A stretch of 24,548 nt of DNA from Candidatus Bathyarchaeota archaeon (GTDB lineage Archaea; Thermoproteota; Bathyarchaeia; RBG-16-48-13; GCA-020355125). Position numbers and translations under genes: made by a program. The stretch spans positions 1 to 24,548 of the forward strand of contig JAOZHK010000196.1 of assembly GCA_026014905.1 (NCBI GenBank), written 5' to 3'. This document shows positions 1-6,630 of this stretch, in pieces; the stretch's first letter is position 1; every line of letters starts with the position of its first letter. Below the pieces are notes generated by a model. The model ran no database searches and was not told the DNA's origin. It was given only the letters and a program-made list of their open reading frames with translations.

Positions 1-1
1 C

Positions 2-256
2 CGAATCCGTCGAGTCGTAGAACGCGGAATGACGATCCACCCCCACATTCATGAGGTTGCTATAGTCATTGAAAAAACGCGCGAGAGGGGCAATCAGACG
101 CTCTTCGAACTCACCGCCAACGTCTACAGCACGGTCCCTGAAGAGCAATTCAGCATAACAGAAGAGGAATGGGGATTAGTCGAGGCGTTTGCGAAATTAG
201 CAGAAACGCTCGATTCCGTGCTCCGAAGATCAAAGCACTCTCGCCGAGCTAGCTAG
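2..256 (+). CDS. HPF/RaiA-like ribosome hibernation protein, 5'-truncated
   Basis: The frame is open from the left edge, so only the C-terminal 84 residues are visible. The pattern is that of the S30EA/HPF fold: a basic helix end, a strand carrying VAIVIEKTRERGNQTLFELT, an acidic loop, then the strand FSITEEE and a long closing helix ending in a basic tail (LRRSKHSRR). In HPF/RaiA proteins this helix packs on the sheet that binds the 30S A and P sites during dormancy. The first in-frame ATG (29) cuts the domain in half and is probably internal. The stop codon TAG is itself part of a GCTAGCTAG motif (248-256). Assignment is by fold pattern only; another small RNA-binding alpha/beta protein is possible. 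Confidence 0.55.
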   Translation, partial: RIRRVVERGMTIHPHIHEVAIVIEKTRERGNQTLFELTANVYSTVPEEQFSITEEEWGLVEAFAKLAETLDSVLRRSKHSRRAS

Positions 257-597
257 TGTACCATCATTGGATGGATTGGGAGCTTTTCCTTGTCTGGGCA
301 CTTTTTTGCTAGCTAGCACCCTAGGGTTTGGGTCTAAACTTTAACCCCAAAATACGCGCGCAGGTTTACATTGTGAATAATGTGTCTTAACCACATAAAT
401 ATTTAAATCAATACCTATATAAGATAGTAAACACATAATAACATATGAGAATAAGCAAATATCAGGTGGAAAGAAACGATGACGCACATACAACAAATGC
501 TTGGCATAGAGCGATTTGTTTATTGGGACACGATCTAGCGCGCCAGTGCGTCTAAATTTAAAAATAACAATAAAATAACGGATTTATAGTGGTTGAG
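257..597. other. Intergenic spacer with GCTAGC motif, CG tract and TATA-like site
   Basis: No convincing gene. It holds GCTAGCTAGC at 308-317, CGCGCGC at 355-361 and an AT-rich block with TATATAAG near 416-423. About 26 nt after that box lies ATG 445, which opens a 36-codon frame ending at 555. A second tiny frame, 19 codons from ATG 480, follows a GGTGG-like ribosome site. Either could be a leader peptide; neither has recognisable similarity, so neither is called. Confidence 0.5.
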
Positions 598-741
598 ATG
601 GGTAGAATAAGCGTAGTTATCCCAGATGAGCTGGAAAAGAGACTCAGATTTAAAACCATCGATACATACGGCGGCAAAAAAGGCGACCTCACCCGAGCCG
701 TCGGAGCCGCCATCACCACATGGGTTACCCAAGAAAAATAA
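598..741 (+). CDS. Small ribbon-helix-helix DNA-binding protein (47 aa)
   Basis: The 47-residue product starts MGRISVVIPDELEKRLRFK and continues with a glycine/lysine-rich turn (GGKKGD) and a helix (LTRAVGAAITTWV). This is the compact Arc/MetJ/CopG layout: one N-terminal beta strand (RISVVIP) that pairs in a dimer to fill the major groove, then two helices. Such proteins usually act as dimeric repressors or chromatin-like factors. A TTTATAG element lies a few bases upstream. It is followed at 40 nt by the zinc-ribbon gene on the same strand, so it probably heads a short operon with it and the GYD gene. No target can be read from the sequence. Confidence 0.75.
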   Translation: MGRISVVIPDELEKRLRFKTIDTYGGKKGDLTRAVGAAITTWVTQEK

Positions 742-781
742 CGATAACAAAATATACCAAACGATAAGGAAGTGGACAACG

Positions 782-925
782 ATGATGCTAAGATGCAGTA
801 AATGCCACGCCGGATTAACTCTGACTGACGGCGCGATTCTGTGGCTTTGTCCCGTTTGCGGCGAGTATGGAACGCCACGAGAGGAGCTCCCACAGCCACC
901 GGGCGCGAAGTTGGCGATAACATGA
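782..925 (+). CDS. Small zinc-ribbon protein (47 aa)
   Basis: Two CxxC knuckles, CSKC and CPVC, separated by about 14 residues and followed by GEYG, form a minimal zinc ribbon. Two adjacent ATG codons (782 and 785) are available; AAGGAAGTGG just upstream is a usable ribosome site. The stop TGA overlaps the ATG of the next gene (ATGA, 922-925), which implies translational coupling to the GYD-domain gene. Proteins this small usually act as nucleic-acid or protein adaptors. No enzyme domain is present, and the proline-rich tail is unremarkable. Confidence 0.7.
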   Translation: MMLRCSKCHAGLTLTDGAILWLCPVCGEYGTPREELPQPPGAKLAIT

Positions 926-1218
926 TCTTCATCACGTTATGGACGTTTCGGCAAAAAGCGACAAAGGAGATGCTCGCCGAATCCGTGCAACTCGCTGAAC
1001 AGCTGCCTCAGGAAGGCATCACGATCATCGGCAACTACTGGACACTGGGCAAGTGCGACCTAGTCACCATCGCCGAGGCGAAAAATGAGCAGACATTCAT
1101 GAATGCCCTTCTACGCTATGGTCACATCTTCGCAACCGAAACCCTCGTAGCATTGAACAGAGAAGACGCAATAAAACTCGTCAGTAGCCAAAGCGAGCGA
1201 GCTAACGAAATACACTAA
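922..1218 (+). CDS. GYD-domain protein
   Basis: The 98-residue product matches the GYD family (ferredoxin-like alpha/beta fold): an N-terminal strand (IFITLWTF), a helix (ESVQLAEQLPQEG), the characteristic segment NYWTLGKCDLVTIAEA where GYD/GQYD is usual (here GKCD), and a final ALLRYGHIFATETLVAL strand. These domains form dimers and often sit beside redox or stress genes; no reaction is established. The ATG start overlaps the stop of the zinc-ribbon gene. The change from GxYD to GKCD, with a cysteine in the turn, is visible and may matter since the neighbour is a cysteine-rich zinc ribbon. Confidence 0.8.
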   Translation: MIFITLWTFRQKATKEMLAESVQLAEQLPQEGITIIGNYWTLGKCDLVTIAEAKNEQTFMNALLRYGHIFATETLVALNREDAIKLVSSQSERANEIH

Positions 1219-1278
1219 CTAGCGTCCCATTTCACACGAGATTCGCTGTACCGAGATAAACCACGGGAGAAATCATTT

Positions 1279-1599
1279 CTGGTCATCCAATTTGTACACC
1301 TCAACATCCGACGTAAATTACATGATACAGGTTATGTCTACATATATTGTAAGGACGAGAGAAAAAAAACGGGAAAAGATTGGGTGTGTGAGGAACACAG
1401 CAACGCAAAAATCTGCGAGGTATACGTGCATCGCATCGGGATCATCACTTCAATTGGAGCATTATGCCCGTATATCGCGGGATCCGGCTTCAGGAACTTA
1501 CCGGAATGGGAGGCTGCGATCCAACATTTGAACAAGGGAACACCCCTGGTTCCTGGATATCTCTACGCCATTTCAGTAATTAGTGATCAACCATCATGA
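1279..1599 (+). CDS. Possible ASCH/PUA-like domain protein with no standard start
   Basis: This frame follows the GYD stop codon directly and in the same frame, and it reads like protein: a strand GYVYIYCKDER, a strand EVYVHRIGIIT, a helix FRNLPEWEAAIQHLNKG and a closing strand GYLYAISVI. That order resembles ASCH domains (PUA-like beta barrels that bind RNA or modified nucleotides), in which a GFxsxeEw helix precedes the last strand. There is no in-frame ATG, only GTG at 1384, which would cut the barrel. A GGGAG site (1265-1269) lies nine bases before an in-frame CTG at 1279, the start chosen here. It may be a decayed gene. Confidence 0.35.
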   Translation: MVIQFVHLNIRRKLHDTGYVYIYCKDERKKTGKDWVCEEHSNAKICEVYVHRIGIITSIGALCPYIAGSGFRNLPEWEAAIQHLNKGTPLVPGYLYAISVISDQPS

Positions 1600-1651
1600 G
1601 TTGGGATGAAATTCGTCTCAGCAAAACCTAGGCGATCATTAACATCTACAC

Positions 1652-1674
1652 GGGTGTATACTTATTTTACACCC
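1652..1674. terminator. GGGTGTA/TACACCC inverted repeat between convergent genes
   Basis: A perfect 7-bp inverted repeat (1652-1658 and 1668-1674) with an AT-rich loop sits between the plus-strand frame ending at 1599 and the minus-strand HIT gene ending at 1709, and is followed by GCTAGCTAGCT (1678-1688). The position suits a bidirectional transcription end, though hairpins are not the usual archaeal terminator. Confidence 0.35.
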
Positions 1675-1708
1675 AAAGCTAGCTAGCTGAAGGAACTATT
1701 TCCATTTC

Positions 1709-2074
1709 CTAAACATCGGTCCTTCCGTCGATATCAACAACTTGAATCCAAGGTGTTGCTAATATCTGTTCAAAATCATCAGCAGTAGAGTCAAGATCAG
1801 AAGCGACCAAATGCCAATGGTCTTGATTGCGTCCATACGTTGAATCTAAGACAACAAACTTGTAGGTGTAGCTAAAAACAGACTGACCCACTTCAACCAG
1901 CACTCCAAGTGCATACGTGGAGAATTGCTCAGGTACTGTTTCAACATGTCTGTTTGAGAGAACCATGATTCTCGCTTTGTGTCCTTGTTTGTCTTTTGTG
2001 TTCGCAATGGTAATTTGTCTATTAGCGAAGAGACCTTCTTCTTCAGTTACAATAGCACAAAGAGGGCATCCCAT
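1709..2074 (-). CDS. HIT-like superfamily protein
   Basis: A 121-residue protein with an N-terminal CPLC pair, then ITIANTKDKQGHKARIMVLS, and near the C-terminus DHWHLVASDLD. The layout (Cys pair, NTxDrxGHxxRImV, HxHLVASDLD) is that of HIT/GalT-like proteins, whose histidine triad normally reads HxHxH. Here the third histidine position is alanine (H-W-H-L-V-A), so nucleotide binding is likely but classic HIT hydrolase or transferase chemistry is in doubt. A longer reading begins at GTG 2083, but GGAG lies eight bases before ATG 2074, which I prefer. A palindrome and a TATA-like element are immediately upstream. Confidence 0.65.
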   Translation of the reverse strand: MGCPLCAIVTEEEGLFANRQITIANTKDKQGHKARIMVLSNRHVETVPEQFSTYALGVLVEVGQSVFSYTYKFVVLDSTYGRNQDHWHLVASDLDSTADDFEQILATPWIQVVDIDGRTDV

Positions 2075-2090
2075 ATCATTCACTCCGTAT

Positions 2091-2115
2091 ATTCTTTATA
2101 AGAACAATATTGTTC
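2091..2115 (-). promoter_or_regulatory. TATA-like box with adjacent 14-bp palindrome
   Basis: Reading on the minus strand, the perfect palindrome GAACAATATTGTTC (2102-2115) abuts CTTATAAAGA (2091-2100), about 20 nt before the ATG of the HIT-like gene. A dyad next to the TATA element is a natural operator or activator site. Confidence 0.45.
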
Positions 2116-2328
2116 AGTTTAAACATAGACGAGATGAAAGACCTTTGTTCGTTTTTTAGCTCGCTAGCTACTTGGTGTAGTAAATAGTACAAATCATGAT
2201 TGATTGAAAGTTCTACACCGTGCTGAGAAGCTGGCTAGCTAGCTAGCACGCGTATCTGAAATAGGTGCTTTTTGACTTCAGGCTGGAAGCCCGCTCGAGG
2301 CTCCGCGCGCGCTCCAAAGTATAAACTA
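2116..2328. other. Spacer rich in GCTAGC and CG motifs
   Basis: No gene seen. It contains GCTAGC (2163-2168), the longest run of the motif in the window, GCTAGCTAGCTAGC (2234-2247), a CGCGCGCGC tract (2304-2312) and a 7-bp inverted repeat GGTGTAG/CTACACC (2175-2181 and 2214-2220). The run at 2234 lies inside GTGCT...AGCAC, so the stretch can fold into several alternative hairpins. Confidence 0.5.
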
Positions 2329-2601
2329 TCAATCGTCATTTTGCCATGTTCCTTTTTCCTTTTCGATGCCGATTGCTCGTCGAACTAAGGCTTCAGGTTC
2401 ATCACTGAGTAACATCTTTTCTCCATCATCGAGCATATCATTACACTCTTCCCACAACCCGTTTTCTAAGAACTTGACCAAGGCATCATGACCCCTAATT
2501 CCTAACAGTGCCCACGCGCATGTAACTGCTTCCCATACGTCATCATCAATGTCAACGATTGCGCGCGCGCGACAGCGATTACCTCTCTCTGAAACAAATA
2601 T
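2329..2601 (-). pseudogene. Acidic helical protein remnant lacking a start codon
   Basis: The stretch from about 2559 down to 2329 reads as protein: IVDIDDDVWEAVTCAWALL, a helical GHDALVKFLENGLWEECNDM segment, and a lysine/glutamate tail ending at TGA. It is acidic and helical, possibly the end of a repeat or armadillo-like protein; I do not recognise the family. The frame is open only to 2601 and has no ATG, GTG or TTG before the conserved-looking part. The sequence just upstream is an 11-nt GC-alternating tract (2561-2571) translated here as RARA. The 5' part overlaps the start of the plus-strand CBS gene, so this is probably a truncated gene. Confidence 0.45.
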
Positions 2602-2989
2602 TCATACTTTAATGTCCTCACCAATAATCACGATCGAATCACATGATGATGTTCAATCCTTGATTCGAGTCATGCAAGTGAATAATGTCACAAGAGCGGT
2701 TGTGGTCGATAGTACCCAACTCGTCGGAATCGTAACAGAGACAGACATTCAGCTACGACTTTCCCGCCATCAGCAGACTTATACTGGGTTATTTAAGCGA
2801 TATACGGTTGATACACTCGCATATATTCTGTTTTGGTCAGGAATCACGATCCTCATTCAAGTGTATTTGGTTGGCATCTCGTATGAACAATTTTTAACCT
2901 CCTCTATTCTAGGCTTCCTCGTAACCCTGGGTATAGGCGGAGTATATGGACGGTTTCTTGATCTCCTTCGCAAAAGATTTGAAGTATAA
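2549..2989 (+). CDS. CBS motif fused to a single AlaE-type membrane repeat
   Basis: Residues about 15-72 form one CBS motif (LMSSPIITIESHDDVQ ... VNNVTRAVVVD ... LVGIVTETDIQLRLS). Residues about 80-146 hold two membrane helices with YTVDTLAYILFWSGITI, YLVGISYEQF and GGVYGRFLDLLRKRFEV. That tail resembles each half of the bacterial L-alanine exporter AlaE, which has two such repeats, the second ending VYGYFLDYCRRLFKV. Here only one repeat is present, so it would have to dimerise, and the single CBS motif would also pair into a Bateman module. The ATG at 2549 lies next to a CG tract that encodes ARAR, and there is no ribosome site; the next ATG (2612) would cut into the CBS domain. Confidence 0.6.
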   Translation: MSTIARARQRLPLSETNIHTLMSSPIITIESHDDVQSLIRVMQVNNVTRAVVVDSTQLVGIVTETDIQLRLSRHQQTYTGLFKRYTVDTLAYILFWSGITILIQVYLVGISYEQFLTSSILGFLVTLGIGGVYGRFLDLLRKRFEV

Positions 2990-3016
2990 AGATATCCAAA
3001 AACTCCTTTTCACAAG

Positions 3017-3028
3017 TATATATATAAT
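3017..3028 (+). promoter_or_regulatory. TATA box for the carboxylate-amine ligase gene
   Basis: TATATATATAAT lies about 50-60 nt before ATG 3079, predicting a transcript start near 3050 and a leader of roughly 30 nt. Confidence 0.5.
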
Positions 3029-3078
3029 CATGTTGCTTATCGTTCATCTCAGGAACGTATAGACAGGCACGATTACAT

Positions 3079-4269
3079 ATGTACCAAATGCTCGAAGTGC
3101 TGGGCCCCGAACATGAGTTTGCGCTTGTCGATGAAACACTCCAACCCGTTCCAGTGGTTGACCAAGTGATTAAGACATTGCGTGGCCGCATTGCCAATTA
3201 TGCTAACTGCCGAACTTTCACATTTGGCAAAGAATTACAGGCACATGTTGCAGAATTTAGCGCTATTAGGCCCTTCGTATCCCCCATTCTCTTTGAAGCC
3301 ACGATGCACAGCGCGATCGAATATATCCAAGAGTTACTTTCAACCCATTTTGATGCCCAACTGCTTGGAACAGGAATGCACCCGTTATTATCTCCCAATG
3401 ACGTGAAAATCTGGACTCATCGCGATCGGCAAATCTATAGTGCACTCCATCAAATCTTTAATCTCTACCAACATGGGTGGATGAATATCCATGCCTACCA
3501 ACTTAATCTACCATATGGAACCCAATCCGAAGCTCTTCGCTTGCATTATTTGATAAGTCAAATCCTTCCATACATTGCAGCAATCACAGCCTCCTCACCC
3601 TTGTGCGAAGGACAGTTCACTGGGTATGTTGATACCCGCCTCTTGTTCTATCAACAAAGCCAGGTTCGTATTCCCTCTTTGCTTGGCCGCATCATCCCTG
3701 AAACGGTTTCTTCATTTCACGAATATCGACAAAAGGTCATATCACGTTATTCTCGTGACCTCGCAGCTCACGGAGCGCCAGAATTCTTGTTGCAACGTGA
3801 ATGGTTGAATTCGCGGGGCGCAATTTTTCGCTTTGATCGTCAAGCGATCGAGATTCGAATTATGGACGAACAAGAATGCATTCATGCGGATGTGGCTATG
3901 AGCTGTTTTCTTCGAGCCTGTCTACGTGGATTGTTTACTCAAAATTGCCTCAATACTCCACGCGTACATCTCATTCAGGATTTGAATGCTGTAATGGAAC
4001 AGGGTTTGAAGGCGCGTGTTCTTCATCCTCAAGGTCCAACAGCGAAACATGTTTGTCGCACTCTTTTCCAAGTTGCAGTGAACAATGCGACCATAGAAGA
4101 AAAACAATATCTGCCGTGTGTTAGTCGTCGAATTGAAGAAGGCAGCCTCTCTGCTCTTCTCTGTCGTGACGTCGAAAATAAAGCCCAAAAAACATCGATG
4201 CATGAGGCGATTCTAACAATCTATACTCGGCTGATCCAGCATTTACAACGAAATGAGATGTATTTTTGA
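3079..4269 (+). CDS. GCS2-family carboxylate-amine ligase (YbdK/GshA type)
   Basis: A 396-residue cytoplasmic ligase of the glutamate-cysteine ligase type 2 family, which joins an amino acid to a carboxylate (usually glutamate plus cysteine) using ATP. Visible signatures: GPEHEFALVD at residues 9-18 (nucleotide/metal site), GTGMHPLL, NIHAYQLNLPYG, LPYIAAITASSP and SRGAIFRFDRQAIEIRIMD near residue 260. Length is usual for the family. ATG 3079 fits a TATA box at 3017; ATG 3088 is an alternative. The amine substrate cannot be read: some relatives make gamma-glutamylcysteine, others are weak ligases of unknown role. It converges on a tiny membrane-protein gene six bases beyond its stop. Confidence 0.85.
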   Translation: MYQMLEVLGPEHEFALVDETLQPVPVVDQVIKTLRGRIANYANCRTFTFGKELQAHVAEFSAIRPFVSPILFEATMHSAIEYIQELLSTHFDAQLLGTGMHPLLSPNDVKIWTHRDRQIYSALHQIFNLYQHGWMNIHAYQLNLPYGTQSEALRLHYLISQILPYIAAITASSPLCEGQFTGYVDTRLLFYQQSQVRIPSLLGRIIPETVSSFHEYRQKVISRYSRDLAAHGAPEFLLQREWLNSRGAIFRFDRQAIEIRIMDEQECIHADVAMSCFLRACLRGLFTQNCLNTPRVHLIQDLNAVMEQGLKARVLHPQGPTAKHVCRTLFQVAVNNATIEEKQYLPCVSRRIEEGSLSALLCRDVENKAQKTSMHEAILTIYTRLIQHLQRNEMYF

Positions 4270-4275
4270 GAACCT

Positions 4276-4455
4276 TTATCGTTGTAACAGTGCCTCAAAA
4301 TTCGGATCTTGCGATGTAGTTGAGTCTTGAAGCGAATAGATGCTATTTGAAATAAGAATGACCAATCCTACGTAGAGAAACGGGAGATCAATAGCTATGA
4401 TGCCATCGTAAAGACAGATAGCACTCAACAGAAATAATAGCTTCCGGATTGTCAT
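4276..4455 (-). CDS. 59-aa two-helix membrane protein
   Basis: Product begins MTIRKLLFLLSAICLYD; two hydrophobic stretches (LLFLLSAICL and LPFLYVGLVILISN) flank a short polar turn, and the tail is a hydrophilic run ending EALLQR. GGAGAAAGGG six to ten bases before the ATG is a strong ribosome site. The gene lies tail to tail with the GCS2 gene. Function unknown. Two other proteins of similar size and layout occur in the window (8337-8492 and, with one helix, 21276-21386), though they do not look homologous. Confidence 0.6.
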   Translation of the reverse strand: MTIRKLLFLLSAICLYDGIIAIDLPFLYVGLVILISNSIYSLQDSTTSQDPNFEALLQR

Positions 4456-4607
4456 TTTGTGCCCTTTCTCCGCGAATAAGGATTGGTCGTTTGTTTGGTT
4501 TAAAAGGTTGTGAATAACATGTATAGAATCTCACATCATACAATGGATACAAGGCTTACGAGCGCTTGGACTTTAGTTCGTGTGAGAAGTGCAGCCATGT
4601 GATGATG

Positions 4608-5295
4608 TTACCATTCCACTTCAGTAGGACGCGGTAGCCGATCCTGAACGGAAGGTAATGAGGCCCCTCCTTGTTGCGGTTGTGAGAAGTAGTAGTATGC
4701 GGTGCTCGAATAATCGTTACTAAGTTTATTTCCATGTCCATGCTCAATGGTTACGCGCGCGCGTTTGAAATCGGATCGGATCTTCAATGTGGTACCGGTA
4801 AACAGAATTTTTACCTTTCCAAGGCCATTCTGGAGTGCCACTGTATAGAACGACTCCATGGTATGGCGCATGATATTCTTGAGTGGGACAATATGCGCAA
4901 TGATCCCAGTCCTCTGTGCCGGTTCCATGAAGCGAAGGTGGCCATTGTACACCGTCGATGAAGATCATGTCATCGCCTTCACCAAACCAATCATTTGGAT
5001 TTCGGGTGAAACAACCGATGTCTAAATGAGCCCCACAGTAGATTCCGTTTCCATTCGCTTTTAGAATTACACAGTTATTAATGCTATTTAGATTATGCCA
5101 GCGTGGATCTTGTTTTGCTAATGCCCAAAATTTTCCTGTACGTTCGCGTCGTGACAACCCTTTCCACGCACCATCTTGTTTACTCTCGGCCTTCAGACGC
5201 TGCTCGTCGTATACCCAACCCTTTGTATTGGCTTCTCGTCGCCATTGTGTGTGAAAGTAAGCGAGGTCCGCTACGGTATCCCTGCTTGAATACTT
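4608..5295 (-). pseudogene. Broken GH172 (DUF2961) gene
   Basis: The conceptual protein shows clear DUF2961/GH172 signatures in order: AYFHTQWRREA, NNCVILKANGNGIYCG, WFGEGDDMIFIDG, WPPSLHGTGTEDW and YHAPYHG in one frame (about 5277-4790), then VTIEHGHGN and NDYSSTAYYY in another (4752-4608). GH172 enzymes act on fructofuranosyl or arabinofuranosyl linkages; GEGDD is the hallmark. The first frame ends at 4744 just after a (CG)5 tract (4754-4763); one more CG unit would run QTRARVTIEHG in a single frame. At the 5' side the frame begins beside a second CG tract (5299-5308) with TAA adjoining it. The N-terminal third of a normal enzyme is missing, the space being taken by nadA. Confidence 0.75.
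4754..4763. repeat. (CG)5 tract at the GH172 frameshift
   Basis: ACGCGCGCGCGT (4753-4764) is a perfect palindrome. The GH172 reading frame changes exactly here by the loss of two bases, that is, one CG repeat unit. Confidence 0.8.
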
Positions 5296-5298
5296 TTA

Positions 5299-5308
5299 CG
5301 CGCGCGCG
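5299..5308. repeat. (CG)5 tract at the 5' edge of the GH172 remnant
   Basis: A second TTACGCGCGCGCG tract, 545 bp from the first. On the minus strand, a protein-like frame (KYLKQHPDIRARVKVF) crosses it, but the GH172 frame begins only after it; the switch needs a further one-base shift near 5280, so this side is not repaired by changing the repeat number alone. Confidence 0.65.
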
Positions 5309-5416
5309 GATGTCTGGGTGTTGTTTGAGATATTTTAGACAATCAATATATAACACGTATGTAATGTTGTACCTACGGCGTAATTTGGTATCGATATCAG
5401 TAAGAGATACAAATAT

Positions 5417-6352
5417 ATGGTACTTAACGAATTGTTGGAAAAAATGGAAGAATCAGAGATCGTTGAGAGAATTCAGCGCTTAAAGATACAGAAAAACGCA
5501 ATTCTCCTTGTTCATAACTATCAACGCCCAGAAATCTACAAAGTCGCTGACTTCATAGGGGATTCCTTGGAGCTTAGTCGTGAAGCCGCTAAAACTGATG
5601 CTGACCTCATCGTATTCTGTGGTGTCTACTTCATGGCTGAGTCTGCTTATATTTTAAATCCTAATAAACAAGTTCTAATACCTGTAAAAGCCCGATGCCC
5701 AATGGCGGCTACAGCGACCCCCGAAGATATCCGAGTAATGAAGAAAGAGTATCCCAACGCAGCAGTCGTCAGTTACATTAATACCACTGCAGCTGTTAAA
5801 GCGGAATCCGATGTCTGCTGTACAAGCTCTAATGCCGTGAAAGTAGTGAACTCGATGGAGCAGAATGAGATCATTTTCGTCCCCGATTATAATCTCGCCC
5901 AATATGTTGCTCAACACACTCATAAAACGATTATTCCTTGGCACGGACATTGTTACGTCCATCATAATTTTTCAAGTGAAGCCCTCAAGCAAGCGAAAAA
6001 ACTTCACCCAGACGCTGAGGTCGTAGTTCATCCAGAATGTGGGGCAGCAGTGATTAAGGAGGCAGACGGGGTCTCCAGCACAAGTGGCATGCTACATTAC
6101 ATCCAGAAAAGTAATGCCACCCAATTCATAATCGGAACAGAAATCGGCTTAATTGAACGAATGAAACTTGAATACCCCGAAAAAACGTTTTATCAAGCTC
6201 CGCCTGGAGGAGTCTGCATCCAAATGAAGAAAAACACGCTGAAATTAACTCTGGCTTCGTTAGAACTTGAGCGGTATGAAGTAACGGTACCTGATGAGAT
6301 CAGTCGCCGTGCTCGACGGGCTCTCGAGCGCATGTTAGAAAAAAGTTGGTAA
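5417..6352 (+). CDS. nadA: Quinolinate synthase
   Basis: A 311-residue NadA, which condenses iminoaspartate with dihydroxyacetone phosphate to quinolinate in NAD synthesis, using a [4Fe-4S] cluster. The three-cysteine pattern is present: C94 in ARCPMAA, C179 in WHGHCYVHHNF and C267 in PPGGVCIQMKKNTL, spaced as in the single-domain archaeal enzymes. Other family motifs include LVHNYQRPEI, FIGDSLELS, CGVYFMAE and VHPECGAAV. The last motif is usually CPNMKK; here it is CIQMKK. ATG 5417 has only a weak ribosome site, and ATG 5444 is an alternative. No nadB/nadX or nadC lies in the window. It reads away from the GH172 remnant, whose lost 5' end would have lain here. Confidence 0.93.
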   Translation: MVLNELLEKMEESEIVERIQRLKIQKNAILLVHNYQRPEIYKVADFIGDSLELSREAAKTDADLIVFCGVYFMAESAYILNPNKQVLIPVKARCPMAATATPEDIRVMKKEYPNAAVVSYINTTAAVKAESDVCCTSSNAVKVVNSMEQNEIIFVPDYNLAQYVAQHTHKTIIPWHGHCYVHHNFSSEALKQAKKLHPDAEVVVHPECGAAVIKEADGVSSTSGMLHYIQKSNATQFIIGTEIGLIERMKLEYPEKTFYQAPPGGVCIQMKKNTLKLTLASLELERYEVTVPDEISRRARRALERMLEKSW

Positions 6353-6630
6353 TTAAGCACTAAAATATGCCAAACTGGATTTCTTCAAATTTATCGCTGT
6401 CAAAAACGATATCACCTAAAATGCAGCAGACGAATACCGATTTAACTTAAAATGTTAATATCGTTCAATAAAACATCGTTTATTGACGTTTTAAATTAAA
6501 ATACCCTATACTATTAACACGAAAAATAGTTCGATAGCTGATAGAATCCTCAGAGAATGGATTCCACATACATTTAGAAGACTTAAATACGCGAGGATAC
6601 TGTCCTTGAATGCATCAGAGGATGAAGAAC
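6353..6630. promoter_or_regulatory. AT-rich spacer with inverted repeat and TATA box
   Basis: No gene. A perfect TCAATAAA/TTTATTGA inverted repeat with a six-base loop lies at 6465-6486. ACTTAAATA at about 6583-6591 is a TATA-like box that would start a transcript near 6613, giving a leader of about 18 nt that contains AGAGGA before ATG 6631. Confidence 0.45.

Noticed and set aside
558..935. Minus-strand frame opposite the RHH and zinc-ribbon genes
   Set aside because: It is the complement of two genes with clear domain signatures and contains no recognisable motif.
1292..1531. Plus-strand frame overlapping the ASCH-like frame
   Set aside because: Composition is random-like, whereas the frame ending at 1599 shows regular strands and helices.
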